DNA of 64,000 nt from Ignelater luminosus (Eukaryota > Arthropoda > Insecta > Coleoptera > Elateridae). The notes beneath the pieces are model-generated. The model was not told the DNA's origin and ran no database searches. It saw only the letters and a list, made by a program, of their open reading frames with translations. The position numbers and the translations under genes are program-made. Shown here piece after piece: positions 12,098 through 22,156 of the stretch (within the stretch, counting starts at the first letter, position 1; every line of letters starts with the position of its first letter). The DNA is taken from positions 1-64,000 of the forward strand of contig VTPC01003845.1 in assembly GCA_011009095.1 (NCBI GenBank). Reading direction: 5' to 3'.

Positions 12098-13184
12098 ATC
12101 GAGTCCGAGCCGTTTTGGCGATGAGCAAGGTTTGTTGCCGGAGGCGATTCGGAAAGCACGGGCTGCGAGACCGCTCAAAAGTCCTGGGCTTAGTTTGCAA
12201 AAACAGAGTTAAGTTATCTGGGACACCAGAAAAGAGCTATGGCATCCCCTAAGGGATGCCCCAGGATTGTTTCGGGCTAGATGTTGCAGCACGCTAGCAG
12301 GCAGCATCTCAACAGAGTATGGCCCTAAACGATAGGTAAAGGGGCATGGGAGCTGCAGGTGGCCTATAATCTCTAAGTTGAATAACACATAATAAATAAA
12401 ATGAATGTATAAAATCATAAAGTTAAAATTGTATGAATATAAATCTCGATATAAGCTAAAATAAAGTTAACATATTAATAAATACTTAAAACGTGCTAAA
12501 ATTAATGTAAAGATAAAACTTAGCTTAATAAATAACGTGTTAAAAACGTCTAACGACGTAACATTCACAGAACATACATGCATTAAAAACTAGAACCAGA
12601 CATTCGAAATCATTCACTCTAGAGGATTTTCAGGCGAGTGACGACTTCTTAGTTGAGAGCAAGCGGCTCAACATTTCGATGTTGCTCTGCCCAAACTTGC
12701 TTCATGAATTTGCCATGTAATAATTGATCCATCCACGATGTTTTCCACCAGTTTCTTTTGGTCTGCTTTCGTTAGGTTAAGTAGTTGATTGTTAATAGTG
12801 GGCCATATACCCCTGGCACCCAAATGCAGAGCTGTGATGGCAATAGCCTTGTCTCCATACTTGCGTTGTAGGACTTGGACCATCTGCAGCGTCGAATAAT
12901 AATCTACTTTCTGACGGTATGGGGCCGCCAATTCCCGTGATCTTTCCCAGTTAATGGAAACGTCCCAGATCACCATCCGACAGCCTGAATCGTGACTCCT
13001 CCTCTACCAACCACCCGCTACTCGCACCGGCTGTTCTAACAAGTCGACATATCCTATCATGCCGGCGAATCGTAGCAAAGTGTGAAAGTGGGCAGCCCTG
13101 CAGCACGTCTGAGAGGCTCTCAACACGATTGTATCTTGCCCTGCACCTTCGCTCATGTGACGGGTTTGAGGGTATCCCCTTGGT
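12098..13184 (-). pseudogene. R2-B retrotransposon, 3' half: endonuclease domain and 3' UTR
   Basis: On the minus strand, 13,184 to 12,668 encodes, over two frames, the end of an R2-type protein. The zinc knuckle RRCRARYNRVESLSDVLQGC has one Cys lost, followed by RRHD. Next come EEESRFRLSDGDLG, VIWDVSINWE (the PD-(D/E)xK nuclease strand, with the usual KPDF partly lost) and QKVDYYS. From 12,667 to about 12,098 is an AT-rich then GC-rich 3' UTR with a perfect hairpin, GGCATCCC-CTAA-GGGATGCC, at 12,241-12,260. It ends GATCC, as the R2-A 3' end also ends in ATCC. This is the continuation of the 5' half at 24,517-27,823, split by the MULE insertion. Confidence 0.8.
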
Positions 13185-13240
13185 CGGTCTAGGACAATTC
13201 GCCGCAAGCTTTTGGCCGCAGACACTTTTCGCCGCGGTAA
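13185..13240 (+). repeat. MULE left terminus with TTCGCCGC array
   Basis: This is the terminal inverted repeat plus three spaced copies of the octamer TTCGCCGC or a variant (starts near 13,198, 13,212 and 13,228, spacing 14-16). Orientation is opposite to the array at the other end. Such subterminal arrays are plausible transposase binding sites; that role is inferred. Confidence 0.75.
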
Positions 13241-13245
13241 CCATT

Positions 13246-14452
13246 CACAAGTGTAGCATACTGACAATTCCATTTGAAGATTTTTAGTTGAGGGCAGCGA
13301 AGCAAATGCGGACTCGATTTCAACTTCTTAGCAAATATGATATTTAATTTACCACATATTCATATCTACTAAAAACGTCTAGAAAACAAAATCTAACACA
13401 GTCGGTATATTTCAATTTTTTGTGGTATACATATCTAATGCACAATTTTGCTTTAAGAATTTCCGTTGCGCATTTACTCTGCATTAGACACCATCTTTAC
13501 AAAGATTAATTTTAATAAATTTTAATTTGTAAAACAGTTGTTCTTCTCCATGGTATACGATAACATGCTTAATATATTGCTAATAATGTTCTATAATTTA
13601 TTGTTAATGACTATTTCAAGTAATAATAATTTCTTTAGATTCCAGACTACAATTTTGAATGCGGTTGTCGCATATAGTTCCTGTTGCAAATATGTGATTT
13701 TGGGAGAGATAATGCAACCGTTATGCAATATAAATCAGACAATAAGCTGAATAAGCAAAATTTTTACTGCCGGTTTCGGATTCACTTTTAACGCTTTTCA
13801 ACATCTTTATTTATGTGTGGTCACGTTTATTTATTGGAATTTGTATGTTTATTGTATAATTTGGCGGCATTCTTTTTTATTGCATTTTGTCGGTAACTTA
13901 AAAATTGCATTCTTGAAGTCATAAAGTATAACGCAAGTAGCATTCGTTCCACATCTGTGGAATTTTCACTATATCCTATTCGAACCCTTAAAATTTAAAT
14001 TACTTTATGGTTTTATTTGTACTAGGTACGTTAATAAATTTTAAAATATTTCTTGTTTCCTATTATTCCGCTAAAAGTCTGTTATTTACAGCCAAACCAA
14101 ACAAATCTCCAGAACTTGCAGCTTCTTTGTCGATCTAACACTACGGTCTAACTATATTATATTTACGCTAATGAGTGGACAATTTTTTTAAAGTTTTTTT
14201 AAATTTTTTTGTTAAAACATGTGTATTTATATCTCGTCAATATAACATTACAAAATATTTAGGTTTTTCAATATTATAACGAAGTTGTGCGTCCTTTCTA
14301 AGATTTGTTCCCAAAGACCTAAAGAATTTTAAGAAAATGTACTTTACTTTTAAATACATTTTTAATTCACAAGTTTGTTTGCTACTTAGCTAAAGCATTT
14401 TAAAAGGGCTTTATTAATCAAAAGAAAAATAAGCACACTTGTTTGTACCATA
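13246..14452. other. MULE interior, non-coding
   Basis: AT-rich DNA between the left MULE terminus and the errantivirus insertion. The short open stretch at 13,538-13,750 has no family resemblance. No transposase homology here; the transposase lies on the other side of the nested insertion. Confidence 0.5.
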
Positions 14453-14456
14453 CGAG

Positions 14457-14745
14457 TGTTATGTAAGGACTCCATATATTTTCCATATAATAATTAACTG
14501 TACTTTTACCATCATTGACATTTTTCCTTTCACCTTTCTTATTGTAAACAAGAATTTTCGTATTATTGTTTAAACTAATCGTTGATAACACAGACATTAT
14601 AAATAGGTTGCGCTCACTTTCAGGGACAAGTCTGTTCCTAGCCGTCACATAAGATCCATCAATTGCTGAATGTCAAATTGTTAAATTGTGAATATTAAAT
14701 AAAGTAATTTTTAAAAACTTCGTTAAATCTTTTAGTTATTTAACT
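14457..14745 (+). repeat. 5' LTR of errantivirus
   Basis: Starts TGTTATGTAAGGACTCC and ends TTAGTTATTTAACT. It contains AATAAAG at about 14,697-14,703 as a likely polyadenylation signal. It differs from the 3' LTR at three substitutions (near the CATTGAC/CATAGAC, TTCCTAG/TTCTTAG and GTTAAAT/GTTCAAT words). Confidence 0.93.
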
Positions 14746-14762
14746 AGCGACGAGGATGGGAT
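14745..14762 (+). promoter_or_regulatory. Primer binding site complementary to tRNA-Ser 3' end
   Basis: TAGCGACGAGGATGGGAT lies at the LTR boundary. Apart from one base it matches TGGCGACGAGGATGGGAT, which is complementary to CCA plus the 3' end of an insect tRNA-Ser(GCT) as I recall it. The first base may overlap the LTR end. It would prime minus-strand DNA synthesis. Confidence 0.75.
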
Positions 14763-15200
14763 AGTGTTGACAAGCGCAACTTGCTTGGTGAATTTTAATT
14801 CTTTACAACACACGAATCATATTATTCGGACACTTAAGTTCGGGAGTGAAAAATCTTACAAGGACACATCTCCAGCTACAAAAAGTGAAAAATCCGATAA
14901 TAAGCACCTCTTATAATTGTCCAGGCACACTTGCAGTTTATAAAGTGAAAAATCGTGGAGAAACGGACACGTTTGTAACTAGTGAAGGTGAAAAATCTGG
15001 CAATTTCCCAACATCTTCAAAGTACCTGTGGTGGTCTACTCACGTCCGAGTTCTAACGCACTACCCAGGGTTCAACAGGAATCATCCAGAAAACCAGAGC
15101 ATATGGTAAGGATTTTTCTGTAATATTTGTATGAGTATTGGTGATTAATAAAAACCACTTGAAGCTTTTTTTAATTTTAATAAATTTTAACAATATCACA
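14763..15200 (+). promoter_or_regulatory. Errantivirus leader with four GTGAAAAATC repeats
   Basis: The decamer GTGAAAAATC occurs exactly at 14,846, 14,885, 14,945 and 14,988. A GGTAAGG at about 15,105 looks like a splice donor, as used by errantiviruses to make the env message. An open frame at 14,846-15,109 spans the repeats but has no known domain, so I treat the region as non-coding leader. Confidence 0.5.
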
Positions 15201-16394
15201 ATGATGGAATCAAACAATAAATCGGTAGGGCAGGCTTCACAAAGTATACACCCGTTTAATCCTACGGAACACATGGATGGAGTTCCTTTGTTTTGCGGGG
15301 CAAATTTATTTAGATTTATAAATGCATCAGAATTAGTAATTCAAAATTTCACAGACAGACGTTTAAATTTTCAAACAGGACAAAACGCTAGGATTCTAAA
15401 TTCAATTAAAAAACGAATTTCTGATGAGTGTTATAAACGTTTAACTATATACCCATTAGATACTTGGGAACAGTTACGGTATGCATTATTAGATTGTTTC
15501 GGAGATAGTCGATCCGAGGAACAATTGTTGTTAGAAATCATGAATTTTAAACAGAATCACTTACAATTAGATGATTATTATTCTAAATTTATAGAGTTAG
15601 CGCAGCTACTTGTCTTAAAAGCTGACCAGGCTCAACAGAATTTTTATAATAATTTATTGTTAAAACGCTTTATTGGCAATATGTATGCTCCGTTGAGCGC
15701 TGCTGTTAAGAGTCTTAATCCACAAAATATGCCACAGGCATATCAAAAAGCACGAGAATACGTTCAAGAACATCCAGAATACTACAGCTTTCCAAAACAA
15801 AAAACCTTAAATAAACTACCTCAACGTAGGCACCCTTCATTAAACCCATTCATTTCACAATTTCCTCAAGATCATCAATTACACAGGAATCAATTTCAAC
15901 ATAATCAATTTCGAGTACCTCAACAGGATTTCAATCAATCAAATCAATTTCCCTCACAACCAATACCAATCCAAAGTAAACAAATTCCACAAAAATTTCC
16001 TACCAATAAACAAGTGTTCGGTAAACCATCAATTGCTTTTGGCCCTGGTAAAGGTCATCAATCGCAACAAATCACACCAATGTCAATTTCTACAAAGAAC
16101 ACACTTCAAAAACCAAATAATAGAAATCATTTTCAAAATTATGGTCAAAAACCTAATTTTATTTCTGAGGAATTATTTAATAATGAAAACCCAGAAAACA
16201 TTGAACAAGAATATCTTCAAAATTCTAACCCCTATGCAGATTATGCAAATAATCATGAATTTGATAATCCTTTCGAAAACTCTACAGATCTTTACGAAAA
16301 CGATTTTGAAACTTTCGAAGACTCTGTTGAAAATCCATATCAAAATAATTTTCAAAATTTTCCGAATGCTGGCCTATCATGGACCCCAGATTAA
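15201..16394 (+). CDS. gag: Gag-like structural polyprotein
   Basis: 397 residues from the ATG at 15,201; earlier in-frame codons lie in a non-coding-like T-rich leader. The N-terminal half has the helical character of Gypsy/errantivirus Gag (for example LDTWEQLRYALLDCFGD-like, EEQLLLEIMNFKQ, LDDYYSKFIELAQLL). The C-terminal half is very rich in Gln and Asn and shows no CCHC zinc knuckle, which is common in errantiviruses. It ends overlapping the protease frame by 16 bases, in the -1 relation, suggesting expression of protease-pol by -1 frameshifting. The exact slippery site was not identified. Confidence 0.88.
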   Translation: MMESNNKSVGQASQSIHPFNPTEHMDGVPLFCGANLFRFINASELVIQNFTDRRLNFQTGQNARILNSIKKRISDECYKRLTIYPLDTWEQLRYALLDCFGDSRSEEQLLLEIMNFKQNHLQLDDYYSKFIELAQLLVLKADQAQQNFYNNLLLKRFIGNMYAPLSAAVKSLNPQNMPQAYQKAREYVQEHPEYYSFPKQKTLNKLPQRRHPSLNPFISQFPQDHQLHRNQFQHNQFRVPQQDFNQSNQFPSQPIPIQSKQIPQKFPTNKQVFGKPSIAFGPGKGHQSQQITPMSISTKNTLQKPNNRNHFQNYGQKPNFISEELFNNENPENIEQEYLQNSNPYADYANNHEFDNPFENSTDLYENDFETFEDSVENPYQNNFQNFPNAGLSWTPD

Positions 16395-16915
16395 ATTTAG
16401 AGATTAACAATTACGAAGAACAAAATATATTACCCTACATCATAATCGACAAACCATCCTGTAGATTTCTCATTGATACTGGTGCCTCATGTTCCCTATT
16501 AAATCCTGAGTTTGTGAAACAAAACATAAACTTAAATAAGATCCCAATCATTAACTTAGAATCTCAAATAAAAACCGCTACTAGACAAACTGACTTAAAA
16601 CAAGCTGTCTATCTTCCCCTTTTTGAATGTTTTGGATGTAATGCACCCTTAATTTTTAGAATTTTTAAATGCCATAGTTATTTTGATGGTATTATAGGAA
16701 TGGATATTATCAATCAATTGAAAGGAGATATCCAACTTCTAAACAGTAACCTCGTTTTTCCCTTTCATACTTTTAAAATCTTTACGAATAGAATTCACGA
16801 ATCAAACTTTATTGTTGAACTTCCTCCTAAATCAATTTGTAGAATACCAATTCCTTTCAAAACCAACGGTGTTTATCAGATCCCACAAATTAAAAATGAG
16901 ATCCATAGCACTTAA
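16379..16915 (+). CDS. pro: Retroviral-type aspartic protease region of pol
   Basis: The catalytic motif LIDTGAS lies near residue 32 and is followed by an IIGMDI segment, the expected second half-fold signature of retropepsins. The frame is the same as the downstream RT-integrase frame, and the two are separated only by a single TAA at 16,913-16,915. Protease and pol are therefore one reading frame interrupted by a nonsense codon. Whether it is a mutation or a read-through site cannot be told from one copy; mutation is likelier. Confidence 0.85.
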   Translation: MDPRLNLEINNYEEQNILPYIIIDKPSCRFLIDTGASCSLLNPEFVKQNINLNKIPIINLESQIKTATRQTDLKQAVYLPLFECFGCNAPLIFRIFKCHSYFDGIIGMDIINQLKGDIQLLNSNLVFPFHTFKIFTNRIHESNFIVELPPKSICRIPIPFKTNGVYQIPQIKNEIHST

Positions 16916-17026
16916 GTCATTCCTGAATTAATAGAAATCAAAGATAGAGTAGGAGAAATTCAAGTCCGAAATTCCTCAAACAAAACACAATCCTTTCAAA
17001 TTACAAACAATTTTCCTGGCAGAAAA

Positions 17027-20008
17027 GTGTTAGAAAATAGCGAACAAATTAATATTTGCGATAATACAGAATTTGATGTTAATAAAGATATTAGATCAGA
17101 CCATCTCAATGCAGAAGAAAAAAGTAGGCTTTTTCAAAATTTAAAAGAATTTAAACAAATCTTTCATAAAGACAAACTCACATTTACGAATAAGGTAAAA
17201 CATGAAATTAAAACCTCAGATAATGTCCCTATTTTCACTAGGTCCTATCGTTTCCCAGAAATACACAAAGCAGAAGTTAATGAACAAATTAATAAACTAC
17301 TACAAGAAGGTATCATTAGACCAAGTGACTCCCCTTGGAACTCTCCCATCTGGATTGTTCCTAAGAAAATGGACGCTTCGGGAAAACAGAAATGGAGAAT
17401 GGTAGTAGACTTTAGGCAAATAAATGAAAAAACTATAGATGACAGGTTTCCAATACCTAACATAGAGGAAATTTTAGATAAACTAGGTCGATCCGACTAT
17501 TTCACAACTTTAGATCTCTCGTCCGGGTTTCATCAAATCGAAATGCACGAAAATTCAATTGAGAAAACAGCATTTTCTACTGATCAAGGTCATTTTGAGT
17601 ATACAAGAATGCCCTTCGGATTAAAAAATGCACCCGCGACATTTCAAAGACTAATGAACAATGTTCTAAACGGGCTCATAGGAAAGATCTGTCTAGTTTA
17701 TATGGACGATATTATAATATACGGTAAAGGTCTAGTGGAACATCTAGAAAATGTTCGTAGAGTATTTAAACGGTTAGCAGAAGCAAATCTGAAAGTACAG
17801 TTAGATAAGTGCGAGTTTTTAAAGAAAGAAACAAAATTTTTAGGACACTTAGTAACCTCCGATGGCATCAAACCTGATCCATCTAAAATTGACGCCATAA
17901 TACATTTTAAACTTCCGACTAACGCGATACAGATCAAATCCTTCTTAGGTATAACAGGGTATTATAGAAAATTTATAAATAACTACGCTAAGATAGCAAA
18001 ACCATTGACAAATTCTCTAAAAAAGGGTAGTAAAATAGAACACAACACCTTATTTATTAATTCCTTTGAAACCTTAAAAAATTGTATAACCAACCATCCT
18101 ATTCTCCAATATCCTGATTTTAGTAAAACCTTTCATATCACTGTAGATGCTAGTAAATATGCATTAGGGGCAGTTCTCTCGCAAGGTACAATAGGTCAAG
18201 ATAAACCAATTGAATTTGCTAGTAGAACGTTGAATAATTCAGAACTAAATTACAGCACTATAGAAAAAGAGTGTTTAGCAGTAGTCTGGGCTGTAAACCA
18301 TTTCCGCCCATACGTTTTTGGACGAAAATTTAATATCATTACCGACCACAAACCCTTATTATGGCTTTTCAACCTTAAAAAACCAAATTCAAAACTTGTT
18401 CGTTGGCGATTAAAACTAGAAGAATATACATACAACATATTACACAAAAAGGGTAAACTAAATAAAAATGCTGACGGTTTATCAAGAATGTTCACTTCGG
18501 AATCAATAAACACTATCGAAACTCATAATCCTCAAATCAATCAAGATTCGATCAGATCTTTAAATGTAAATGCGACAAACGATTCAGATAGTTTAATTTG
18601 CCAAACAGAACACGAAGAATCTAATTCAATACAAACCCAACACACACAAAAGGAAAATATAGGATCAAATTTAGCTATTTCAGAAAATCCAATAAACAAA
18701 TTTTCAAAACAAAACATACTTATATCCATGCCATTAAATGAAAATGAATTTTGTAAAATAATAAAACAAGAAGTCCCACACCGAAACTGTCTTAGGAAAA
18801 CATTTGCGCTAAATAACAGTAATCTACTCCATAGTATCTACGAATTTTTAAAAAATTTCTGTAAGCTAAATCAACCAGTTCGAATATATTCAAAAATAGA
18901 TAAAATCTCAGAAAAATTATCTCTAGCTATTCAACAATTTCCAAATCTAAATGTCACTTTATATACACAACTATTAGATGATATATCTCAAGAAAACGAT
19001 CAATACGATCTAATTAAAATTTATCATGAAGGTAAAACAAATCATCGCGGTATCGACGTAACGTATAAAACATTGTCGGCTAAATACTACTTTCCCAAAA
19101 TGCATGAAATGATTAACCGATATATTAATAATTGCGAAACTTGCCAAAAATCTAAATACGAAAGACATCCTCCAAATCTCTTAATTTCATTAACCGATAC
19201 TCCTACGAAACCTTTTGAGATTATCCATATGGATATATTAACCCTTAACAGATTCGATTTTCTTACATTAATTGATAAATTTTCCAAATTCTTAATAATG
19301 TATCCGTTAACAGATAAAAACATGACATCTATATTAGATGAACTAACAAAATTCATAGCCCAATATACTCTACCTAATTTAATAGTTGCTGACAATCAGT
19401 TCAACAATACGCTTTTTAAAGAATTCATCCAAAATTATTATATCAAAGCTCATTTTACAACTGCCTACTCCTCAACAGGAAATTCCCCTATCGAACGCGT
19501 ACACTCGACAATCCATGAACACAATCGATTATTACGAGAAAGATACAAAAACTATTCTATCCTAAAATATTATCCCCTCATTGTCTTGGCTTATAACGAT
19601 ACACTTCATTCAACTACCAACCAAAAACCCCGTAATCTTCTTTTTGGACACTTTTCAGACATAGACAGTTTTGACCGAAATCCTGAACATGAACTCATGC
19701 AAAGCTATATTAAAAACCATCGCGAAGTAATAAACACACTTTACAAACAAGTTTACGAAAAACAGCTAAACCAAAAATCTAAAATAATTGACAAACTTAA
19801 TAAAAATAAACAAAACCCTGACATACCCAAACCAGGTCAAGCCTTCCAGAAGATAAAACATAACCAACCCAAAAACCAACCAAAATTTAAACCTATTTCC
19901 ATTGTTCCAGGCCCTTACAATTCAAGTCCTGTCGTAATCACTTCAGGTCATAAAAAGGTTCATCAGAGAGATTTAAAATTGCGGAAATTCCTCAATGATG
20001 CAAATTAA
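17027..20008 (+). CDS. pol: Pol: reverse transcriptase, RNase H, integrase
   Basis: Open for 993 codons after the upstream stop. It has no convincing ATG at its beginning, consistent with continuity from the protease frame. RT: TTLDLSSGFHQIEM and LVYMDDIIIYG, with YMDD near residue 225. RNase H: TVDASKYALGAV near 368, EKECLAVVWAV, TDHKPLLWL, ADGLSR. Integrase: HHCC finger (HEGKTNHRG ... CETCQK) from about residue 665, and catalytic Asp in IHMDIL (about 735), Asp in VADNQ (about 787) and Glu in SPIERVHS (about 823). No chromodomain is visible. Family: Ty3/Gypsy, errantivirus branch. All catalytic motifs appear intact. Confidence 0.93.
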   Translation: MLENSEQINICDNTEFDVNKDIRSDHLNAEEKSRLFQNLKEFKQIFHKDKLTFTNKVKHEIKTSDNVPIFTRSYRFPEIHKAEVNEQINKLLQEGIIRPSDSPWNSPIWIVPKKMDASGKQKWRMVVDFRQINEKTIDDRFPIPNIEEILDKLGRSDYFTTLDLSSGFHQIEMHENSIEKTAFSTDQGHFEYTRMPFGLKNAPATFQRLMNNVLNGLIGKICLVYMDDIIIYGKGLVEHLENVRRVFKRLAEANLKVQLDKCEFLKKETKFLGHLVTSDGIKPDPSKIDAIIHFKLPTNAIQIKSFLGITGYYRKFINNYAKIAKPLTNSLKKGSKIEHNTLFINSFETLKNCITNHPILQYPDFSKTFHITVDASKYALGAVLSQGTIGQDKPIEFASRTLNNSELNYSTIEKECLAVVWAVNHFRPYVFGRKFNIITDHKPLLWLFNLKKPNSKLVRWRLKLEEYTYNILHKKGKLNKNADGLSRMFTSESINTIETHNPQINQDSIRSLNVNATNDSDSLICQTEHEESNSIQTQHTQKENIGSNLAISENPINKFSKQNILISMPLNENEFCKIIKQEVPHRNCLRKTFALNNSNLLHSIYEFLKNFCKLNQPVRIYSKIDKISEKLSLAIQQFPNLNVTLYTQLLDDISQENDQYDLIKIYHEGKTNHRGIDVTYKTLSAKYYFPKMHEMINRYINNCETCQKSKYERHPPNLLISLTDTPTKPFEIIHMDILTLNRFDFLTLIDKFSKFLIMYPLTDKNMTSILDELTKFIAQYTLPNLIVADNQFNNTLFKEFIQNYYIKAHFTTAYSSTGNSPIERVHSTIHEHNRLLRERYKNYSILKYYPLIVLAYNDTLHSTTNQKPRNLLFGHFSDIDSFDRNPEHELMQSYIKNHREVINTLYKQVYEKQLNQKSKIIDKLNKNKQNPDIPKPGQAFQKIKHNQPKNQPKFKPISIVPGPYNSSPVVITSGHKKVHQRDLKLRKFLNDAN

Positions 20009-21670
20009 ATACTTCATTCTCATATCCCTTCTGATCACATTCACCCATTGCTACAAACTCATCGATCTAGATAATAAAAATGGACTTCTAGCATTTGATA
20101 TCGGCACATCCAGAGTTAAAGAAACATCCTTTTCCTACATTCATCGCGCCAACCTACAAACTTACTTCAAATTATTAAATCTTCAAGAATCATTACCGGA
20201 AACAATAAAATCATATGGAACAACACATCATAATGTCACTCTCATCATCATTCAAAGAAAAATCTTTGAGATCAAAAATAAACTGAATAATTACATTCCA
20301 AACTATCTCTTTAATAAAAAAAACAAAAAGAGGCCTTTTTGATGGTATAGGATCTGCTATAAAATTTCTCACAGGTAATTTAGATTCAGACGATGCTAAA
20401 ATATACGACGAAGCAATCAATAAACTAATAAAAAATCAAAATAAATTAACTCAACACAGTAATAGACTCGTTGACAACCTGAGTATTTTAGATGAAAGAA
20501 CGAAAACAATAATCAATCATTTTGAAAACTTTCAGAATAATACCCTAAATTGGTTAAAGAATTTTAGCAACAACGCTGCTCATACCCAGCATCTATATGT
20601 TTCAAAATTAATATACGATGAAATTTTGTATCAAACTTTAGAATTGGACAATCATCTTAAAACATTTAATGACTTTGTGAGCCTAGCCAAACATAACATA
20701 ATAGATCTAAATCTTATCAACTTAAATCAATTAAAACATCTTTATTTTAGAATATGTAGAAAAATACTCAAGTAAATGCTTTAGCAAAATCAACGATCTG
20801 GATTTGTTAGAAATAGTAGCAATAAAAATATTACAACAAAATTTAGTTATTAATATTATCATTTAATTTCCTTTATTCAAAGATGTAATCTATCACAGTT
20901 ATAATTTACTCGTAGGCCCTAACAGACAGAATTTGGCAATATTACCACAATACTCATACCTCTTATGGAAAGATCCTAATCACTATTATTTTAGTTTAGA
21001 TGTAAGAATTGGTGATGTGTTTTATGTAAAAGATAATGTTAATCAACTCTATGATACTTGTATTATTAATCTCTTTACACATAATAACAATAGCGACTGT
21101 AAGTATGTAACATTAAGACAAAATGATAACGTTATTGAAGAAATCTATGATAACTACCTATTATTGTTACTAATAAAAGAAACGTTAGTAGAGTTGCAAT
21201 GCGAATATACTGAATCAATAAAATTAATAGGGAAATATATATTAAAATTCGACAACTGCAATGTTAAAATAAATAAAATTACATACTTTGGTAAATCAAC
21301 AAATAATTCTTATTCACTATGGTTACTGCCAGAAATCCGCGGAAATATACCAGAAGAACAAATTTCAAATTCAGAAATTAATTTAAACCTAAATCATATA
21401 AAGGTCAAAGATATACAACAAATAGATAAAAATGTAGCAAATAAGATTTCAAACAGCTCTTCTCATCATCACTATGTATCTTATGTTCTAATAATATTAA
21501 TATGTATCATATTTTGTATTTGTAAACAAAAATTTCTCATAAATCAATGTAACCAATTCTTTAGTAGATATCATAACAAGAAGCAGACGCAAGAGGCAAT
21601 CCAATCAATGGAATATACACATCACGAAGAAATTATTTCACATCAAAATGTTCATAATTTTTCATCTTAA
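19995..21670 (+). pseudogene. env: Errantivirus env (F-type fusion glycoprotein), broken
   Basis: The frame opens at 19,995, overlapping the end of pol by 14 bases. It begins with a hydrophobic signal peptide of about 19 residues. A frame change occurs in the A-rich run near 20,320-20,335. Just downstream, in another frame, lies a basic furin-type cleavage site followed by a Gly-Leu-Phe fusion-peptide start typical of insect errantivirus and baculovirus F proteins. A stop at about 20,775 and a further disrupted stretch follow. The C-terminal part (about 20,933-21,670) holds Cys residues, a transmembrane segment around 21,470-21,530 and a cytoplasmic tail. In exogenous relatives the protein mediates cell entry. 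This copy is inactivated by at least two breaks. Confidence 0.85.
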
Positions 21671-21679
21671 GCACGGAGG

Positions 21680-21968
21680 TGTTATGTAAGGACTCCATAT
21701 ATTTTCCATATAATAATTAACTGTACTTTTACCATCATAGACATTTTTCCTTTCACCTTTCTTATTGTAAACAAGAATTTTCGTATTATTGTTTAAACTA
21801 ATCGTTGATAACACAGACATTATAAATAGGTTGCGCTCACTTTCAGGGACAAGTCTGTTCTTAGCCGTCACATAAGATCCATCAATTGCTGAATGTCAAA
21901 TTGTTCAATTGTGAATATTAAATAAAGTAATTTTTAAAAACTTCGTTAAATCTTTTAGTTATTTAACT
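21680..21968 (+). repeat. 3' LTR of errantivirus
   Basis: 289 bp, 3 differences from the 5' LTR. It is preceded by the purine-rich AAGCACGGAGG (about 21,669-21,679), the likely polypurine tract. It is followed by CGAG, the target duplication. Confidence 0.93.
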
Positions 21969-22156
21969 CGAGTACACTATGAGACATAATAAAATAAAAA
22001 AAAAAGTTTGGGTGTTTTAATAAGCAGAGTGTAGGAGGGGGATGAGTATTACGGACCTTAAATCTACCTGGTCCTTGATGGTGGTGGTATATATAACATT
22101 TAAATTTTTTAACAATTTTTCAGTGTAAACTAGTAGTGTCTGTGAATAATCAAGAA

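Larger units (their letters stand above)
14457..21968 (+). mobile_element. Errantivirus-like Gypsy LTR retrotransposon with gag, pol, env
   Basis: A 7,512-bp element with two 289-bp LTRs, a tRNA-Ser-type primer binding site, gag, protease, RT-RNase H-integrase and a decayed env, in the order of insect errantiviruses. The CGAG at 14,453-14,456 is repeated at 21,969-21,972, giving a 4-bp target duplication. The LTRs differ at only 3 of 289 positions, so insertion was recent. It lies inside the MULE. The copy is not intact: one in-frame stop falls between protease and RT, and several breaks occur in env. Confidence 0.95.

Noticed and set aside
16913..16915. Programmed stop read-through between protease and RT
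   Set aside because: Related Gypsy elements usually have one continuous protease-pol frame, and env in this copy is also damaged, so a simple nonsense mutation is more likely. Not excluded.
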